Shown one piece after another: positions 10,756-21,570 of a DNA stretch of 64,000 bases. Both the position numbers and the translations under genes were made by a program. Under the pieces are notes generated by a model. It did not search any database. It was not told where the DNA came from and saw only the letters and a list, made by a program, of their open reading frames with translations. Origin of the DNA: Ceratotherium simum simum. Its lineage: Eukaryota; Chordata; Mammalia; Perissodactyla; Rhinocerotidae. How positions within the stretch are numbered: position 1 is the stretch's first letter; every line of letters begins with the position of its first letter. The stretch spans positions 2,973,939-3,037,938 of the forward strand of contig NW_004454282.1 of assembly GCF_000283155.1 (NCBI RefSeq), written 5' to 3'.

Positions 10756-11078
10756 GACGGGGCATCCTGCCTGGTCTGGGACCTGCTACGGGCTTGGCCT
10801 TGGAGCCCTGAAGAAAGCGCTGCTGCCTCACCCACAGAATCAGAGCAGAACGGCTCAGGAAGGGAGGCGGCCCAGCATGGGAGGGAACACTTCTGCTTGC
10901 CCGTGGGGGCCTGGAATCGCAGATCCCCAGGCCGTCTTAAATTGCTTCCAGAGGCTGACCTCAGCGCTGAGTTATTGACTAATCCACACCATTTGATCAG
11001 GGCGACTTTTGCCTTAGAATTCCACGCCCTTTGCTCTGGAGGGAAGGGAAGAGGAAAGATTGAAAGGAAGACGTGGCC
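10756..11078. other. Unassigned sequence
   Basis: Nothing identifiable. The frames here do not resemble a known family. Confidence 0.35.
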
Positions 11079-11079
11079 T

Positions 11080-11225
11080 ACACCCCTCCACTTTACAGAT
11101 GGGAAAAACGAGGCCCGCCTGGTGAAGCCGCTAGGATCCCAGAGTTAGCTAATGGCAGAGCTGGCACCAGGGGCCCAGTTCCGGCCTCAGTTTCCTCATC
11201 TGTAAAATGGGTGGGCTGAAAGCTT
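11080..11225 (-). mobile_element. MIR (-) abutting MIR (+) fragment
   Basis: 'cactttacagatgggaaaaa' and 'cagagttagctaatggcaga' give a reverse MIR. From 11183, 'cctcagtttcctcatctgta' begins a forward MIR fragment. Confidence 0.7.
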
Positions 11226-11905
11226 GAGAAATGCCGACTCTCACTAGAGGCTGAAGGTACACAGGACAGAAAGGCCACGCTCTGGGTGTCGGTCAGAAAG
11301 CCGCTGAGAGATGATTCATTTGGGATGAGGACAGCTTCTAAGAATTGGGGCCCTGTGTTTTCTCCCAAGAGACTTTTGAAAGCAAAGCTTGCAGGGACCC
11401 TTCTCAGAGACGGGAGGTCACAGCCGAGGTATCTGGCCAGATGCAAACAACTTCCCTCTTTGTTCTTGTTAACGCTGATAAAAGGGCTTCCTTCCGCATT
11501 CTCAGGACCAGCTTTTCGCCCCTTGCGCGCCGACTCGGCCACCAGTCCCCTTCTTGTCACACTATCCTCCCACTGCCTCCACCCTCTCGCCGCCCTGGAC
11601 TTGACCTTGCTCTAGACTGTCCTTCGACAGGATTCGAGGGCCACTCGACTCTCCCCACCTCAGCTGGTTCCTTCTCTCCTTTCTGACACCGGCGGCTTCG
11701 TGTTTCACTTCTCCACCAGGGCGGGGGGGTGGAGGCAGGGACGACGCAGTCGCATTATTTCTGGCAGCTGTGGTGGGCCTTGGGGGCAGCGGGTGTCTGG
11801 TTCTGGGTCTGCCGCCAGGCGCGCCTTTCCACCCGGCCAGCTTGGGTTTCCTCTTCTGCACCCTGGGGAGGGTCACCGCGGCCTCCCAGGGCTGGGAGAT
11901 GGAAA
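11226..11905. other. Unassigned, moderately CpG-rich
   Basis: 11510-11890 has roughly 20 CpGs by eye ('gcgcgccgactcgg', 'gccgccaggcgcgcc'). This is richer than surroundings but weaker than the 22.3-kb island. No exon or strong promoter motif was found. Confidence 0.4.
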
Positions 11906-11909
11906 CTAG

Positions 11910-12122
11910 TGATGGCGGTGAACGCACACTGAGCATCTGCTAGCGCCAGGGTCAGCGTGGGGTCTATCTCATCTAAGCCTCACGACGGCTCTCCTTTACA
12001 CATAGTAAAAGCACCTCAGAGAGGTTAAGTGGCCGGCCTGAGATCACACAGGGACTTAGGGGTGGAGGCAGCATTTAAACCCAGGTGTGGGGCCTCCGGA
12101 GCACGAGCATCACCAGTCTGTC
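11910..12122 (-). mobile_element. MIR
   Basis: 'cactgagcatctgctagcgc', 'tcagagaggttaagtggccg', 'gagatcacacagggac' and 'ttaaacccaggtg' follow reverse MIR order. Confidence 0.75.
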
Positions 12123-12274
12123 TTCCTAAAAAGTAACATCTGCACGACACACCTGGAACTAACAGCAACAGAAGCTGCAGACTTGCTGAACCCAAAAATA
12201 TCTCCTCCCTTCTCACCTCTGCCATATGTGAGCGACAACTACAGACCGGCTGCCCCAGTATCTCCTTTCACTAA

Positions 12275-12425
12275 AGGGTGTGAGGTGTCTAGTCTCTGTT
12301 TTACTGGCACTGTCTCATTGTACTGACGAGGGAAGTGGCAGCTCAGAGGGGTTAAGGGACTGGGGCAGGGTCACACAGCTGGTCAGGGGCAGCCAAGCAA
12401 TTTGAATGCGTGCTAATTCATCCTT
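12275..12425 (-). mobile_element. MIR fragment
   Basis: 'gcagctcagaggggttaagg' and 'cagggtcacacagctggtca' match reverse MIR. Confidence 0.65.
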
Positions 12426-12530
12426 TCAGTTATCGAGCACCGACTGTATACCATGTCAAGTGCTGCCTACGCAGAGGAGTCCATGACAGGGCTCCTGCCC
12501 TCTCAGGCGGGTAATAAACTGGTGACAGAT
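12426..12530 (-). mobile_element. L2 3' end, antisense
   Basis: 'ttatcgagcaccgactgtat', 'gggctcctgccctctcaggc' and 'gggtaataaactggtgacag' match the antisense L2 end. Confidence 0.6.
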
Positions 12531-13605
12531 CTTTACAGCTGAGCTGATCCCACTCCACAGGGCTGTGTCCCTGGCGCTGTTGACGTTGAAATCACCAACA
12601 CTCAGCAGCCAGCTCACCATTGATTGCCAGAATGGACGGAGCACCTGAGCACCGGGGCTCTGGGAGCAGACCCTGTGGCTGCAGGTCATTTGGAGTGAAT
12701 TCGAATGTCCTGCCATGCCCCTGCCAGCCTCACTCTCTCCTGATAACACCCAGCAGCTGCCGGGCCTGTGGGCGAGAGGCCCCCTGGGGCTGGCAGGGGG
12801 CCGGGTGGGGCCCTGACTCACCGCCACCAACTGAGCTTTGTCTGAACACTTCCCCTCCAGCACGAGGGAACGCCCATCTGGAAACCAAGGTGAAGAAGAG
12901 GGTGGAGGCCGGTCTGGGATGTGAGCCTGGGCATCTCCCTCTCTGCGGTCTTTCTTGCTCCTTCCTTCTTCTGTACGTGCACGGACTCCTGTTGAGTTTC
13001 CCTTCTCCTCTCTTTCCACTCTGCCGTGCCTTCCTCCTAATTCTTCACTCACTTTGCTGGTGAGGGGGAAGGCCACCCTCACCCCCCTATTACTTTTCTC
13101 TTTGTTTATTGTTAAGAAAAAGTTGCCTTTTTCCTTGGCTTCAAAATAATATTCCAAGACTAACTTCTCCCTTCAAAAGATGTTCGTTTCATGGGCTTCC
13201 ATCATATAAACAGGAGGGATGACTTCTGTGAAAAATGTACTCTAGCTATCCTCCTCTTGCCAAACAGACATTTGCGGCATTAATCCTACTCACCTGTCAG
13301 TCTACTGTGAAGGAAGGCCAGGGCCCAGACCAGGCGCCCTTTCTGCGGGCCTGTCTGCTCAGTCATCAAGTCCGCCCAGCCGATTGCTCCCACTAGGACA
13401 GAGGCACAGGCTGGGAGCGTGGCCGGAGGGGCCCGTCCACTGGATTCTGAATCTCACAACTCGGGGCCTTTGTGCCTGTGTCCACGGAAGTTCTCACCAA
13501 AGTGCGGAGAAGGCACAGCGCCTGGCTTGTTGGATTTCCACAAGCCAAGACCAACAGCAAGTTACTGAAAACATACGCTTCTCCCACAACAGTATTTAGT
13601 CACAG
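12531..13605. other. Unassigned unique sequence
   Basis: A 1.1-kb stretch without a transposon I can name. A 233-codon minus-strand frame (12456-13157) spans it but starts in T-rich DNA, runs into the adjacent L2, has no recognisable domain and overlaps a 147-codon plus frame. I do not call it a gene. Confidence 0.4.
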
Positions 13606-13609
13606 TGGG

Positions 13610-13935
13610 TAAGAATGCGTGCAAGAAGGGGGAGAGAAGAGAAGGAAGATGGTGAGAGAGAGAATGAGCAAGAGGGGGTCCAGCAAGAGACTAAGAGAGA
13701 TACAGACAGGAACAGAGAGCTCAAGGGCGAGCACGGCACACACACGGAGAGCCACGGAGAGACGACGACGGGAGACAGAACCAGAATGAGGAGCAGACAC
13801 AAAGAGAAGGAGAGAGTGGGAGAGCAGAGGAAACAGAAGGGTCAGAGAAAGACGGACAGGACGAAAGGAGGGAGAGACTTGGCAGAGAAAGGAGAAAATA
13901 ACAGGGAAAAAATAAAAAGAAGTGCAGATTTTTAG
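13610..13935 (+). repeat. Purine-rich (GA)-type low-complexity tract
   Basis: About 325 bases of mostly A and G in the + strand, with many 'gagaga', 'gacag' and 'agagaag' units. It yields a spurious highly charged 106-codon frame. It could adopt triplex structure, but imperfect mirror symmetry makes that speculative. Confidence 0.9.
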
Positions 13936-13954
13936 AGCTGGGAAGGGTCTAGGG

Positions 13955-14175
13955 GGTTAATTCACGACATGGCCAACACATAAGCTTCTAGACTCAGGCT
14001 GCCTTGCTTCCCACTTCTAGCTGATCGGGGGAGAGAGGGTACTAATATATTGTGCCTCAGTTTCCTCATCTGCAAAATGCAGACTATGGTCCCTACCTCC
14101 GAGGGTTCTCGGGAGGACTGCATGAGTTACCACATTAAGCAAATGCTCCAGAAATGCTGGTTGCCGTTATTACCC
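13955..14175 (+). mobile_element. MIR
   Basis: 'ctagactcaggctgccttgc', 'tgtgcctcagtttcctcatc' and 'atgagttaccacattaagca' follow forward MIR order. About 65 bases of antisense L2 ('tttattgagcatctatgc') follow. Confidence 0.8.
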
Positions 14176-14240
14176 TTTATTGAGCATCTATGCGGCAGGA
14201 AATGTGTGCTGTGGGACCCTAAGATGACCAGGACCCCCGC

Positions 14241-14718
14241 CCTATGGTTGGGGGGGGTGTGCTCGTTTTCCCTGGGCTGTCTGGGGCATTTGTGGTTGTT
14301 AATAGCATCCCTCTTTCACTCTCTAAAGTGTCCTGGTTTAGACGACAGGCTGGTATCGTCCCCTTGTTTCTGGGGCAGAGGGTGTGAGCCTGTCAGGCGG
14401 GGCTGGGCCTGCAGCAAGTCTGGAGCATGTGCCTGCCCGAAGGTGACACTCCTGCAGGTGCAGGTGATGCGGGTGGGTTGTGTTAGCAGAGTTTCTAATT
14501 TTCCAAGAAAAGCTAGAAATCTAGGGTTTTTATGTGAAATCATCCTATTTTTTTTAATAGACCTTATTTTTTTAGATTTTTTTTCATAGAGTTTATTTTT
14601 TAAGAGAATCATCCTATTTCCAAAGTTCAGCATTCTATCACAATGTCCCCAAATGCCCCTCGAGTCCAGCTAAAGCACATCTGTGGTTTGGGCCAGCAGG
14701 TGGTCTGCTTCCAGCTTC
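14241..14718. other. Unassigned; AT-rich core 14540-14610
   Basis: The T-rich core may be a decayed L1 3' fragment ('tagaccttatttttttagat'). A partial CTCF-like core 'ccagcaggtgg' lies at 14693-14703 but its flank does not fit. Confidence 0.3.
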
Positions 14719-14719
14719 T

Positions 14720-14925
14720 TGTTCAGAGGAAGTGACAGTCCACTGAGGGGAGCAAGACAAGTAAACAGGCAGTTACCACACAGGCGATGAGGGTGGTGAC
14801 CAAGGTGAGTCCAGGGTGAGTCAGAACCCAGAGGAGGCACAACCACCTCAGGTGGGAATCAGGGAAGGCTTCCTGGAAGAGGGTGACAACTGAGCTGATT
14901 CCTGAGAGATGAGTGGGACAGTTTC
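14720..14925 (-). mobile_element. L2 fragment, antisense
   Basis: 'gacaagtaaacaggcagtta', 'cagggaaggcttcctggaag' and 'gacaactgagctgattcc' match the antisense L2 3' third. Confidence 0.75.
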
Positions 14926-14929
14926 TAGA

Positions 14930-15165
14930 AATGATAATAATGATGGCAGGGACTTTTCTCCTTGTTGCTTTCTAGGTGTTGGGCACTATTGTTAACTCTA
15001 CAAGCATCCTCTCATTTAACTGGCACAATAACCCTATAAATCAGGTACCATTGTTATTCTCATTTTCCAGGAGAGGAGACTGAGGCACAGAGAGGCTAAG
15101 TAACTTGTCCAAGGGCACAGTCAACACATGCCATGTGACCCACTGCACATGCTTTTAAGCCCTAC
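14930..15165 (-). mobile_element. MIR, nearly complete
   Basis: 'ctctcatttaactggcacaa', 'accctataaatcaggtacca' and 'gaggcacagagaggctaagt' follow reverse MIR order. Confidence 0.85.
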
Positions 15166-15174
15166 TCTAGAAAA

Positions 15175-15300
15175 CTCCTCGGAAGAGCAGAATGGCACGT
15201 CCAAAGACTAGAAGGCAAGAGAGGGCAAGGCACGCTCACAGAACTGAAGGCAGGCCATTGCAGCGGGGGCTTGGGACATATTTATGACACGAGGCAAGGA
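15175..15300 (-). mobile_element. Weak L2 fragment, antisense
   Basis: 'gcaaggcacgctcacagaac' and 'tgaaggcaggccattgcag' resemble the antisense L2 'gaggaacagaaaggaggcca' stretch. Confidence 0.4.
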
Positions 15301-15439
15301 ACAGTCTCCTGTCAGGGGACAGGAAGTGACAGGAGTAAAACTGGGCCGTGGTAAGGAGCTTGGGCATTTTCTCCAAGGCAAGAGGGCAACACTGAAAGAT
15401 TTAAAGATTAGCACAATGCTTACTGCTCGCTCCCCTGCC

Positions 15440-15520
15440 CCCATTCTACAGAAAAGGAAACAGGCCCAGAGAGCTTCCCTCCCCTACCCAAGGTCACACA
15501 GCCCAGCTCTGGGGCCAACC
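15440..15520 (-). mobile_element. MIR core fragment
   Basis: 'tctacagaaaaggaaacagg' and 'caaggtcacacagcccagct' match the reverse MIR core. Confidence 0.6.
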
Positions 15521-16200
15521 CAGACTCCGGGCTCCTGCCAGGACGGGGCCCCGGCCAGGGAGGGGCGAGTGGGAAGGGGAGCAGGCCCAGCACCGCAGCT
15601 TACAGGAATTGGTGCTGAAGATTAAAGAGGCGTCTGAGCAAGAGAAATTAATCTGCCTGATTCCTTTCCCCTGCACGCCCTGGGTGGACCTGAGATGTCC
15701 CTTTGTTTTCACCCTCCCCACCCGCCGGTCTCTGCGCAGGGAGAGGGCTGGGAGATGCCTCTTCCTTGGCCATCCTGGGTCTGGGCTTCCACAGGGCCCA
15801 GCAACTCAGGAACAGCAGCCCATCAGATGGGCTGGAGCCAGCCCTTTGAAACCCCCCCAGGTGGGAAATAAAGTCACTGGAACCACAGCAGCCTGGTCTG
15901 TGGAAGGCCTGCTGGGGCGGGGCCGGGCGGGCAGGCAGAGGACGGACAGGCCCTTCAGAGACAATTCCTGCCTCTGCTCCCCGGGCAAATGCCCGCCACT
16001 GGTGGATTGGTTGATGTATAGTTGCGGGGGCAATCCAGCCAGGGCGTTCAGAATCGGCCTCGTCCTAGCCTGATTTCAGGGTGGAGTGCTCTCCCTGCAT
16101 TCTGAGGCTGTGGCTGGAGGGCCTGAGCTAATCTGCATGGGTGAATTCAAACCACTTGGTTGGCTCAGGTGGCTAGACACGCAGTGTACACTACAGAATG
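15521..16200. other. Unassigned GC-rich sequence
   Basis: No repeat or exon is assignable. A 154-codon plus frame crosses this stretch with no family resemblance. Confidence 0.35.
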
Positions 16201-16204
16201 CCAT

Positions 16205-16336
16205 GCCTTCTCACACCAGGCACTATTCTGGGAGCCACAGGCAGGTGACATCCCTGATCTCATGGGACTCATATTCTAGTAGGGGGACAAGGACAATGGA
16301 CAATAAAATAAATAATTTCAGAGGCAGTGGGGATGA
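16205..16336 (-). mobile_element. L2 3' end, antisense
   Basis: 'ccaggcactattctgggagc', 'catgggactcatattctagt' and 'ggacaataaaataaataatt' match the antisense L2 end. Confidence 0.75.
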
Positions 16337-16344
16337 TTCTAGAC

Positions 16345-16560
16345 CAGAGTTTTGGAACCTTGGCACTACTGACATTTTGGCCTGGATAATTCCTGGGTGT
16401 GAGGGGCCGTCCTGGGCATCGTAGGATGTTTGGAACATTCTCAGCTCTCTCTGTCCCATGCCAGCAGCAACTCCCTTAGATATGACAACCAAAAGCGTCT
16501 TCAGACACTGCCCAGTATCCCCTGGGAACCAGATCGCCCCTGCCTGATTGAGAACCATTG
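16345..16560 (+). mobile_element. MER20-type hAT-Charlie element
   Basis: The element opens 'cagagttttggaaccttggc' and closes 'attgagaaccattg', with 'cactactgacattttggcct', 'catcgtaggatgtttgg' and 'gacaaccaaaagcgtcttca' between, the MER20 order over about 216 bases. Flanks ttctagac (16337-16344) and ctctagac (16561-16568) match at 7 of 8, the 8-bp target duplication expected of hAT transposons. Non-autonomous. Confidence 0.85.
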
Positions 16561-16568
16561 CTCTAGAC

Positions 16569-16850
16569 CAGAGCCGCTCACTGAAAATATAACACCAGCC
16601 ACATGCAGAACTTGAACTTTTCTAGCACTCACAGGAAAAAAGTAAAGAGATGCAAGTGAAATAAACTTTCATATGTATTTTATTTTATCTAGTATACCTA
16701 AACTATTATCATGTCAACATGTAATTAATACAAAAAGTTATTGAAGAGATATTTTACATCATTTTATTCTTACCAAGTCTTCAAAATCTCGTGGATATTT
16801 TGTACTCACAGCACGTCTCAATTCAGACAGGGCCACTCGAGACTCGAATC
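16569..16850 (+). mobile_element. Second hAT-type element, AT-rich
   Basis: It starts 'cagagccgctcactg' immediately after the MER20 duplication. 'ttatcatgtcaacatgtaat', 'gagatattttacatc' and 'acagcacgtctcaattcaga' match a known non-autonomous hAT family with 'cagcgctgtccaata' termini. The far end is decayed. The subfamily name is not asserted. Confidence 0.6.
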
Positions 16851-16937
16851 ACTGCTGCCTGAGTGGTGGATTCCGTGCACTCGGTTCCAAGCTCAGCAGA
16901 AAGACGTCCCGAAAAGGAGCCTCGCTATTCAAAGCAC

Positions 16938-17055
16938 GGTCCCACACCAGCAGCAGCGGCATCGCCCGGGAGGTGTCAGAAATGCAGGATCCCAGGCCCC
17001 TCCCAGACCTGCTGAATCAGCATCTGCGTTAATGATCTCACCGTTAAAGCCCGAG
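16938..17055 (-). mobile_element. MER5A-type hAT element
   Basis: 'ccacaccagcagcagcggca', 'gtcagaaatgcaggatccca' and 'ccagacctgctgaatcagca' are the reverse MER5A modules. The 3' terminal repeat is lost. Confidence 0.75.
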
Positions 17056-17159
17056 AAGTGCTGGGCGAGGAAACCATAGTGCCCGAGGACCAGGCATCTC
17101 GGGGGTGACTCAAGTCCACGAGATAAAACAGTTCAGTTAGCAGATGTTGCATCTTCCTG

Positions 17160-17250
17160 TTAACTTACCGTGAGTCTCAGTGTCTCCATCTCTAACACGG
17201 GGATTATTCATGCTCCTTCCCCGGGTTGGGGTGGTGCTTAATAAGTGTGA
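17160..17250 (+). mobile_element. MIR fragment
   Basis: 'gtgagtctcagtgtctccat' and 'gtggtgcttaataagtgtga' match forward MIR. Confidence 0.5.
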
Positions 17251-18284
17251 GCGTCACCATGCCCCCTTGCCTCTCTGCACACAGCGCGCCTTCACCTCAC
17301 TGGAGCCTTCCCCCCGGGTGCGGAGGGGGTGCATAGGAGGCATTTCCTGCTGCCGGGGATGCTGCCCCAAGAGGGAGATCCTGAACCCAACTGCAGGGCC
17401 ACCTGGGTGGGAGAACCCACGTGGAGTGGCCTGAGGGGCCTGGGCCTGGGGTGAGGCCCTCACATCAAACAGGGCCTGTGGATGTGTGCAGAGCGACTTA
17501 CACACTCACACACACTCAGTGAGCTGTCATGGGGGAGTGGGTGTGGGGGGGGGATTGGGGAGGAATGACAAAGCCCTCTTAGCTCTGTCACCTATGTGGA
17601 CTTCCTGTCCCCAAGGCCAGAACATTATAGGACATGGTTATGAAGGAGCTAGACAGTCACTGTTTTCCAAGTCCTCCTCCCCTCCCCTAACACCTGTCCT
17701 TCAGGAAGGCTCCATTCTAGGTCTCACCCCTGCATCTGCACGAGGGCCCAGCCCCCACCCCCACGCCCACCAGCCCAGGATCTGGGTAAAGCCCAGCTCT
17801 CCCCTTTGAAGGCCAACTCCTCCTGATTTCTAGTTACAACATGTCTAAATTAAAGTGCTTATCTCAAAGTCCCGAGGCTGTCTTTGCCTGGCGCTCACTT
17901 CCTTTCCCTTTCATCAGGCCTCTGGACCGGCTCCCCAGGGAGGCGGGAGGGGATGACGAAGAGGTCAGGCGAGGGCTGAAGCCAAAGCTCACAAGAGAGG
18001 AAGCCCCCGAAATTGCCCCACCTCAGTGGGAGTGGGGATTCAGATTAAACAAATTGGGAAAACTTTTAAGCAGAGATCACCGAGCATGGAGGCATGAGGT
18101 GGGGTGGGAGGAATCCCGGTGAACTAGAACGTGATCTTGGGCAAGCCACAGTGCTGCACTGGGGTTCAGGGCTGGGGGTTCCTCTGGGGGTGACAGATTC
18201 ATGGGGATTAGTGCTGTAAAATGAAGAAAGCCCCAGTGCTTATCCTGCCCCCTCTGTGATTCAGAAATATCACCCTGGACCAAA
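17251..18284. other. Unassigned sequence with G-run
   Basis: No transposon or exon is assignable. A run of nine G (about 17546-17554) follows a CA-rich patch. Confidence 0.35.
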
Positions 18285-18440
18285 TGAGGACTTTAAAAAG
18301 AGGCAAAAAAAAAAAAAAAGAAAAAGGAAAGGGGGAAAAGGAAGAAAGGGAGGCCGGGAGAGGGAGAGAGGGCAAAGCCAGGACCATATGAAGTGACCAA
18401 AAAAAGAAAAAGACAGAGAAAAGAAGTAAGGAAAGCAGAG
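18285..18440 (+). repeat. A/G-rich low-complexity tract
   Basis: A 15-base A-run followed by 'gaaaaaggaaagggggaaaa' and 'gggagagggagagagg'. It may be a decayed retroposon tail, but no body is recognisable upstream. Confidence 0.85.
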
Positions 18441-18459
18441 AGTGGAAGAATGGATGATG

Positions 18460-18912
18460 AGAACTAGATTTACTGCTTACTTAATATGTTGTGGGCATTT
18501 TATGTTATTTCTCCTTTTCCTCTTCATCTCCCTCTACCTCCATCTTCTCCATCTCATACCCATTTTGCAGGCAAGGAGAGTGAGGCCCAGAGAGGCCACT
18601 TGGAGTCAGAGTGCCCTGGGCTGGAGTGCCCCTGACGAACTTAGTGACCTGGGGCAGGTCACCTAATCCCTCTGGCCCTCAGCTTCCCTGTCTGTCACAT
18701 CGGCAACTTACAGATAATAACTACTTTGCAGAGCTGGAGAGTAAATGAGATAATGCACGTAATGCCTAGCACATGTCTCACATTCAAAACATGGTAATTA
18801 TTAGCGTGATTACTTTTAAGTGAGTTGCTGGAGGCCACACAGCTAGTGAAGAGCCCGAGTTTCGACTCAGGTCTGCTGAGTCCAGAACACACACATTTCA
18901 CCACACCAGTGA
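18460..18912 (-). mobile_element. MIR split by a second MIR
   Basis: The reverse MIR reads to 'aggcccagagaggcc' near 18597 and resumes at 'agtgagttgctggaggccac' near 18818, running on to 'tgctgagtccagaac'. The gap holds a forward MIR, so the outer element is older. Confidence 0.75.
18601..18810 (+). mobile_element. MIR nested inside another MIR
   Basis: 'tagtgacctggggcaggtca', 'cctaatccctctggccctca' and 'taaatgagataatgcacgta' give a forward MIR between the two halves of the reverse one. Confidence 0.75.
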
Positions 18913-19059
18913 CTCACTGACAAACCGGGAAAGTGGCAGCTAAACTATAAACCCTCTCTCCCACAGGCATACATTTACGCACAGGGAGTGGACACCTACT
19001 GTTTTCCCCTGCCCAGCAACCATTCCCTTTTATTCTGGAAACAGCATCTATCTCTTTCT

Positions 19060-19370
19060 CAGCCTGTGAGGTTCTGTCTGTGGGATGTTTTCATTGGGAA
19101 GGAAGATTTCTTTCTAATGAGGTTGTTATGCTGGTAGAATATAAGCCCAGAGCTACTGGGAAGATTCTTGGCCACCTCATGGGCCTATGAAGACAGAGTT
19201 GAGAGATACAGAACAACAGATCCCTAACACTATCATTTGGGCACCTGGATACAGCTGTGCCTGAAGCCATAACCTAGATTGTTTTTTCCCTGTAGGTGAT
19301 CTGAACCCAGTTTATACTCCTTGCAACCGAGAGTCCCTGGCTGAATAATACAAGGCTTGTCTGACGCTAA
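19060..19370 (+). mobile_element. 'gggccaatcag' repeat, 3' half (L1M-type)
   Basis: 'gttatgctggtagaatataa', 'gcccagagctactgggaaga', 'gcacctggatacagctgtgc' and 'ttgcaaccgagagtccctgg' are the 3' modules of the repeat whose 5' modules occur at 835-1190. Confidence 0.55.
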
Positions 19371-20440
19371 GGCTCATGTACCTTAAATCATATCAGATTG
19401 ACTCGACAGTATAGAGACTAAAGAGGAAAAAGGCAAAACAAATAAATCAAAAACTTTCTCTTTCTCACTCTCTTTCATCTTATATACACGGTAGCTCAGC
19501 TAATGGTTGCTATATGAGTGTACAAACATGTCCAAGAAAGTCCCTTCACATTACCACTTATTAATAACCTAGTTACCTGCAGAAACATCATGAATCTTTG
19601 CGTCAATACCATAGTCATCCACATGAAACCTGTGTAATTATATCAAGCTCCAATTCTGTTCCCGCTTTGAGAAAACCAGGAGTGGTGAAACCTAAGTTAG
19701 AATATAGATTTTTCTGCAAGTTGTTTGGGATTGTTCTTGCAGGTGAATTATTCAGCAACTATTTACCATCCCCTTCCCTGTGCTAGTCTCCTAAGTTGTC
19801 TTAATCAGGATAATCAAGGTAAGTAGAACCATCCCGTCATTTCTTAGATGTTTAGCATTCCAACCAACAGAGAACAAGCGCTCTCCTCTCCCTCCCTGAG
19901 GATGTATGTCTTCTCTCCTCGCTTATGGCCCATGACTTGGCAGTCCAGACTGTTGACCTCGGAGTTGGCTTTGGTTACCGGAGGCTCCATGAACCCATCT
20001 GTTGGGGTGTTGGGTCACTGAGTCATACAGAGGAATGTCTCCCACTGAACATCACACCAGAGCAGTGACACTTCCAGCTAAGCTGGCAGCCCCTGAGGGG
20101 AGAAGACGGGAGAAGTGGGAGGTGAGGAGCCTGCTCCACGCAGACGGTCACCCCATGATGACCTCACCTGCCAAAGCAGTGACTCACGCCTGCTTTCCCC
20201 CCTTCCCGCCAGATCTCGCTCATTTGGAATACCTGAGGGGAATACCAGTCTCCTGTATTTAGCAAAAATACACAATCGTGAGCTATTTTTAAAGGCGTGA
20301 CGTTTTCTTACTTTCAAGTGGAGGCAGCAACCCCTGCAAAGCCAAGAAATGGGTCTTAGATTAAATCTGCTCCTGCTTTAATAAAGACACAAGAATCCCC
20401 TCTTAAAAGAACAGGTTGAAATAAGAATGGAGAGTGCTAA
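19371..20440. other. Unassigned sequence
   Basis: About 1 kb with no clear repeat and no frame above 86 codons. The first 200 bases are AT-rich and may be old L1 sequence. The last part contains a potential coding-like frame of no recognisable family. Confidence 0.35.
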
Positions 20441-20444
20441 GGCG

Positions 20445-20955
20445 GTTTCCTTTTTTTACAAAATTTTTTTCATTGTGGTAAAATATACGTAACATCAAAC
20501 TTACTTTAATCACTTTTAAGTGTACAATTTAGTAGCATTAAGTACATTCACGATGTTCTGCAACTATCAGCCCCACCCATTTCTAGAACTTGTTCACCAT
20601 CCCAAACAAAAACTCTCTACCCCTGAAACAATAACTCCCCATTTCCTCCCCCCGCCCAGCCCCTGATACCCTCTACTCTGCTTTCTATCTCTATATATTT
20701 CTCTGTTCTAGGTACCTCATGTAAGTGGAATCATACAAAATGTGTCCTTTTGTGACTGCTTATTTCACTTAGTGTGGCACCCTTAAGGTTCATCCATGCT
20801 TCAGCATGTGTCAGACTTTCATTCCTTTTCAAGCTTGAATAATATCCCACCGTGTGTGTATACTACATTTTATTTATCCATTCATCTGTTAATGGACATT
20901 TGGGTTGTTTCCACTTTTTGGCTATTGTGGGTGGTTTACTTTTGTGTCCTTAAAG
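20445..20955 (-). mobile_element. L1M, antisense 3' UTR and ORF2 end
   Basis: 'cattgtggtaaaatatacgt', 'taagtgtacaatttagtagc', 'gtaagtggaatcatacaaaa', 'ggttcatccatgcttcagca' and 'atggacatttgggttgtttc' are antisense L1M modules in order. There is no intact reading frame. Confidence 0.85.
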
Positions 20956-21364
20956 ACCACTTGTTTTCTTTAGTAGTTAAAAGTCTTCTCTGCAAAGCCT
21001 CCTATTGTTCACCTGCCAATTGGGACTGAGATGACCGACCAGTTCTGACTACTTCTTAGGACTGTTGTGAAGATGAAGTTAGCCCCTGGGTAGGAAAGTG
21101 CCTTCTGAACTCTAAAATGTTCTACAAAAACCTTCTCATCCTGTTGATACTATTTGCTTAGCAACTTTTTTTTTTTCCCCACGGAGATAAAAGGAACACT
21201 ACCCTAGTCTGCTTTCAAATTATAATAAATTTTAGATGGAAATGGTCTGAATGAACTTTCTTGAGCTGTTTGTACACACTGCCCTCTCTCCTTTCTCTCC
21301 AAAGCAGGGTGCTGTTGAATCAAATGCCTGCTATGGATTAGGACACGATTCTATTAACCACTAA
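20956..21364. other. Unassigned sequence with T12 run
   Basis: A T-run near 21166-21177 followed by 'cccc' has no recognised parent. The rest is unassigned. Confidence 0.3.
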
Positions 21365-21570
21365 GCATTAATCCACTAGCTGTGGGACATGGACAAGTTA
21401 CTTCACCTCTTTGTGCCTCAGTTTCCTCATCTGCAAGGTGGGGACCAAAGTAGTAGAACTGACCTCCAGGAATTGTTGGATCAGATGTGGTAATGATTGT
21501 AGGGGGTGCCTGCTGCATACAGTGTGCATTCAATCAACATTAGCTGCATTTATATTATTATTATTATATA
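21365..21570 (+). mobile_element. MIR
   Basis: 'tttgtgcctcagtttcctca', 'tctgcaaggtgggg' and a 'cattcaatcaacattagctg' ending follow forward MIR order. Confidence 0.85.

Noticed and set aside
12456..13157. 233-codon minus-strand frame
   Set aside because: It overlaps an antisense L2 end, has no domain or signal, is opposed by a 147-codon plus frame, and is Gly/Arg/Ser-rich as expected of GC-rich non-coding DNA.
13615..13935. 106-codon frame very rich in Arg, Glu, Lys
   Set aside because: It is the translation of the purine-rich low-complexity tract.
14693..14703. CTCF-like core CCAGCAGGTGG
   Set aside because: The downstream GC(R)S part of the motif is missing (tct instead), giving only 11 of 14 matches.
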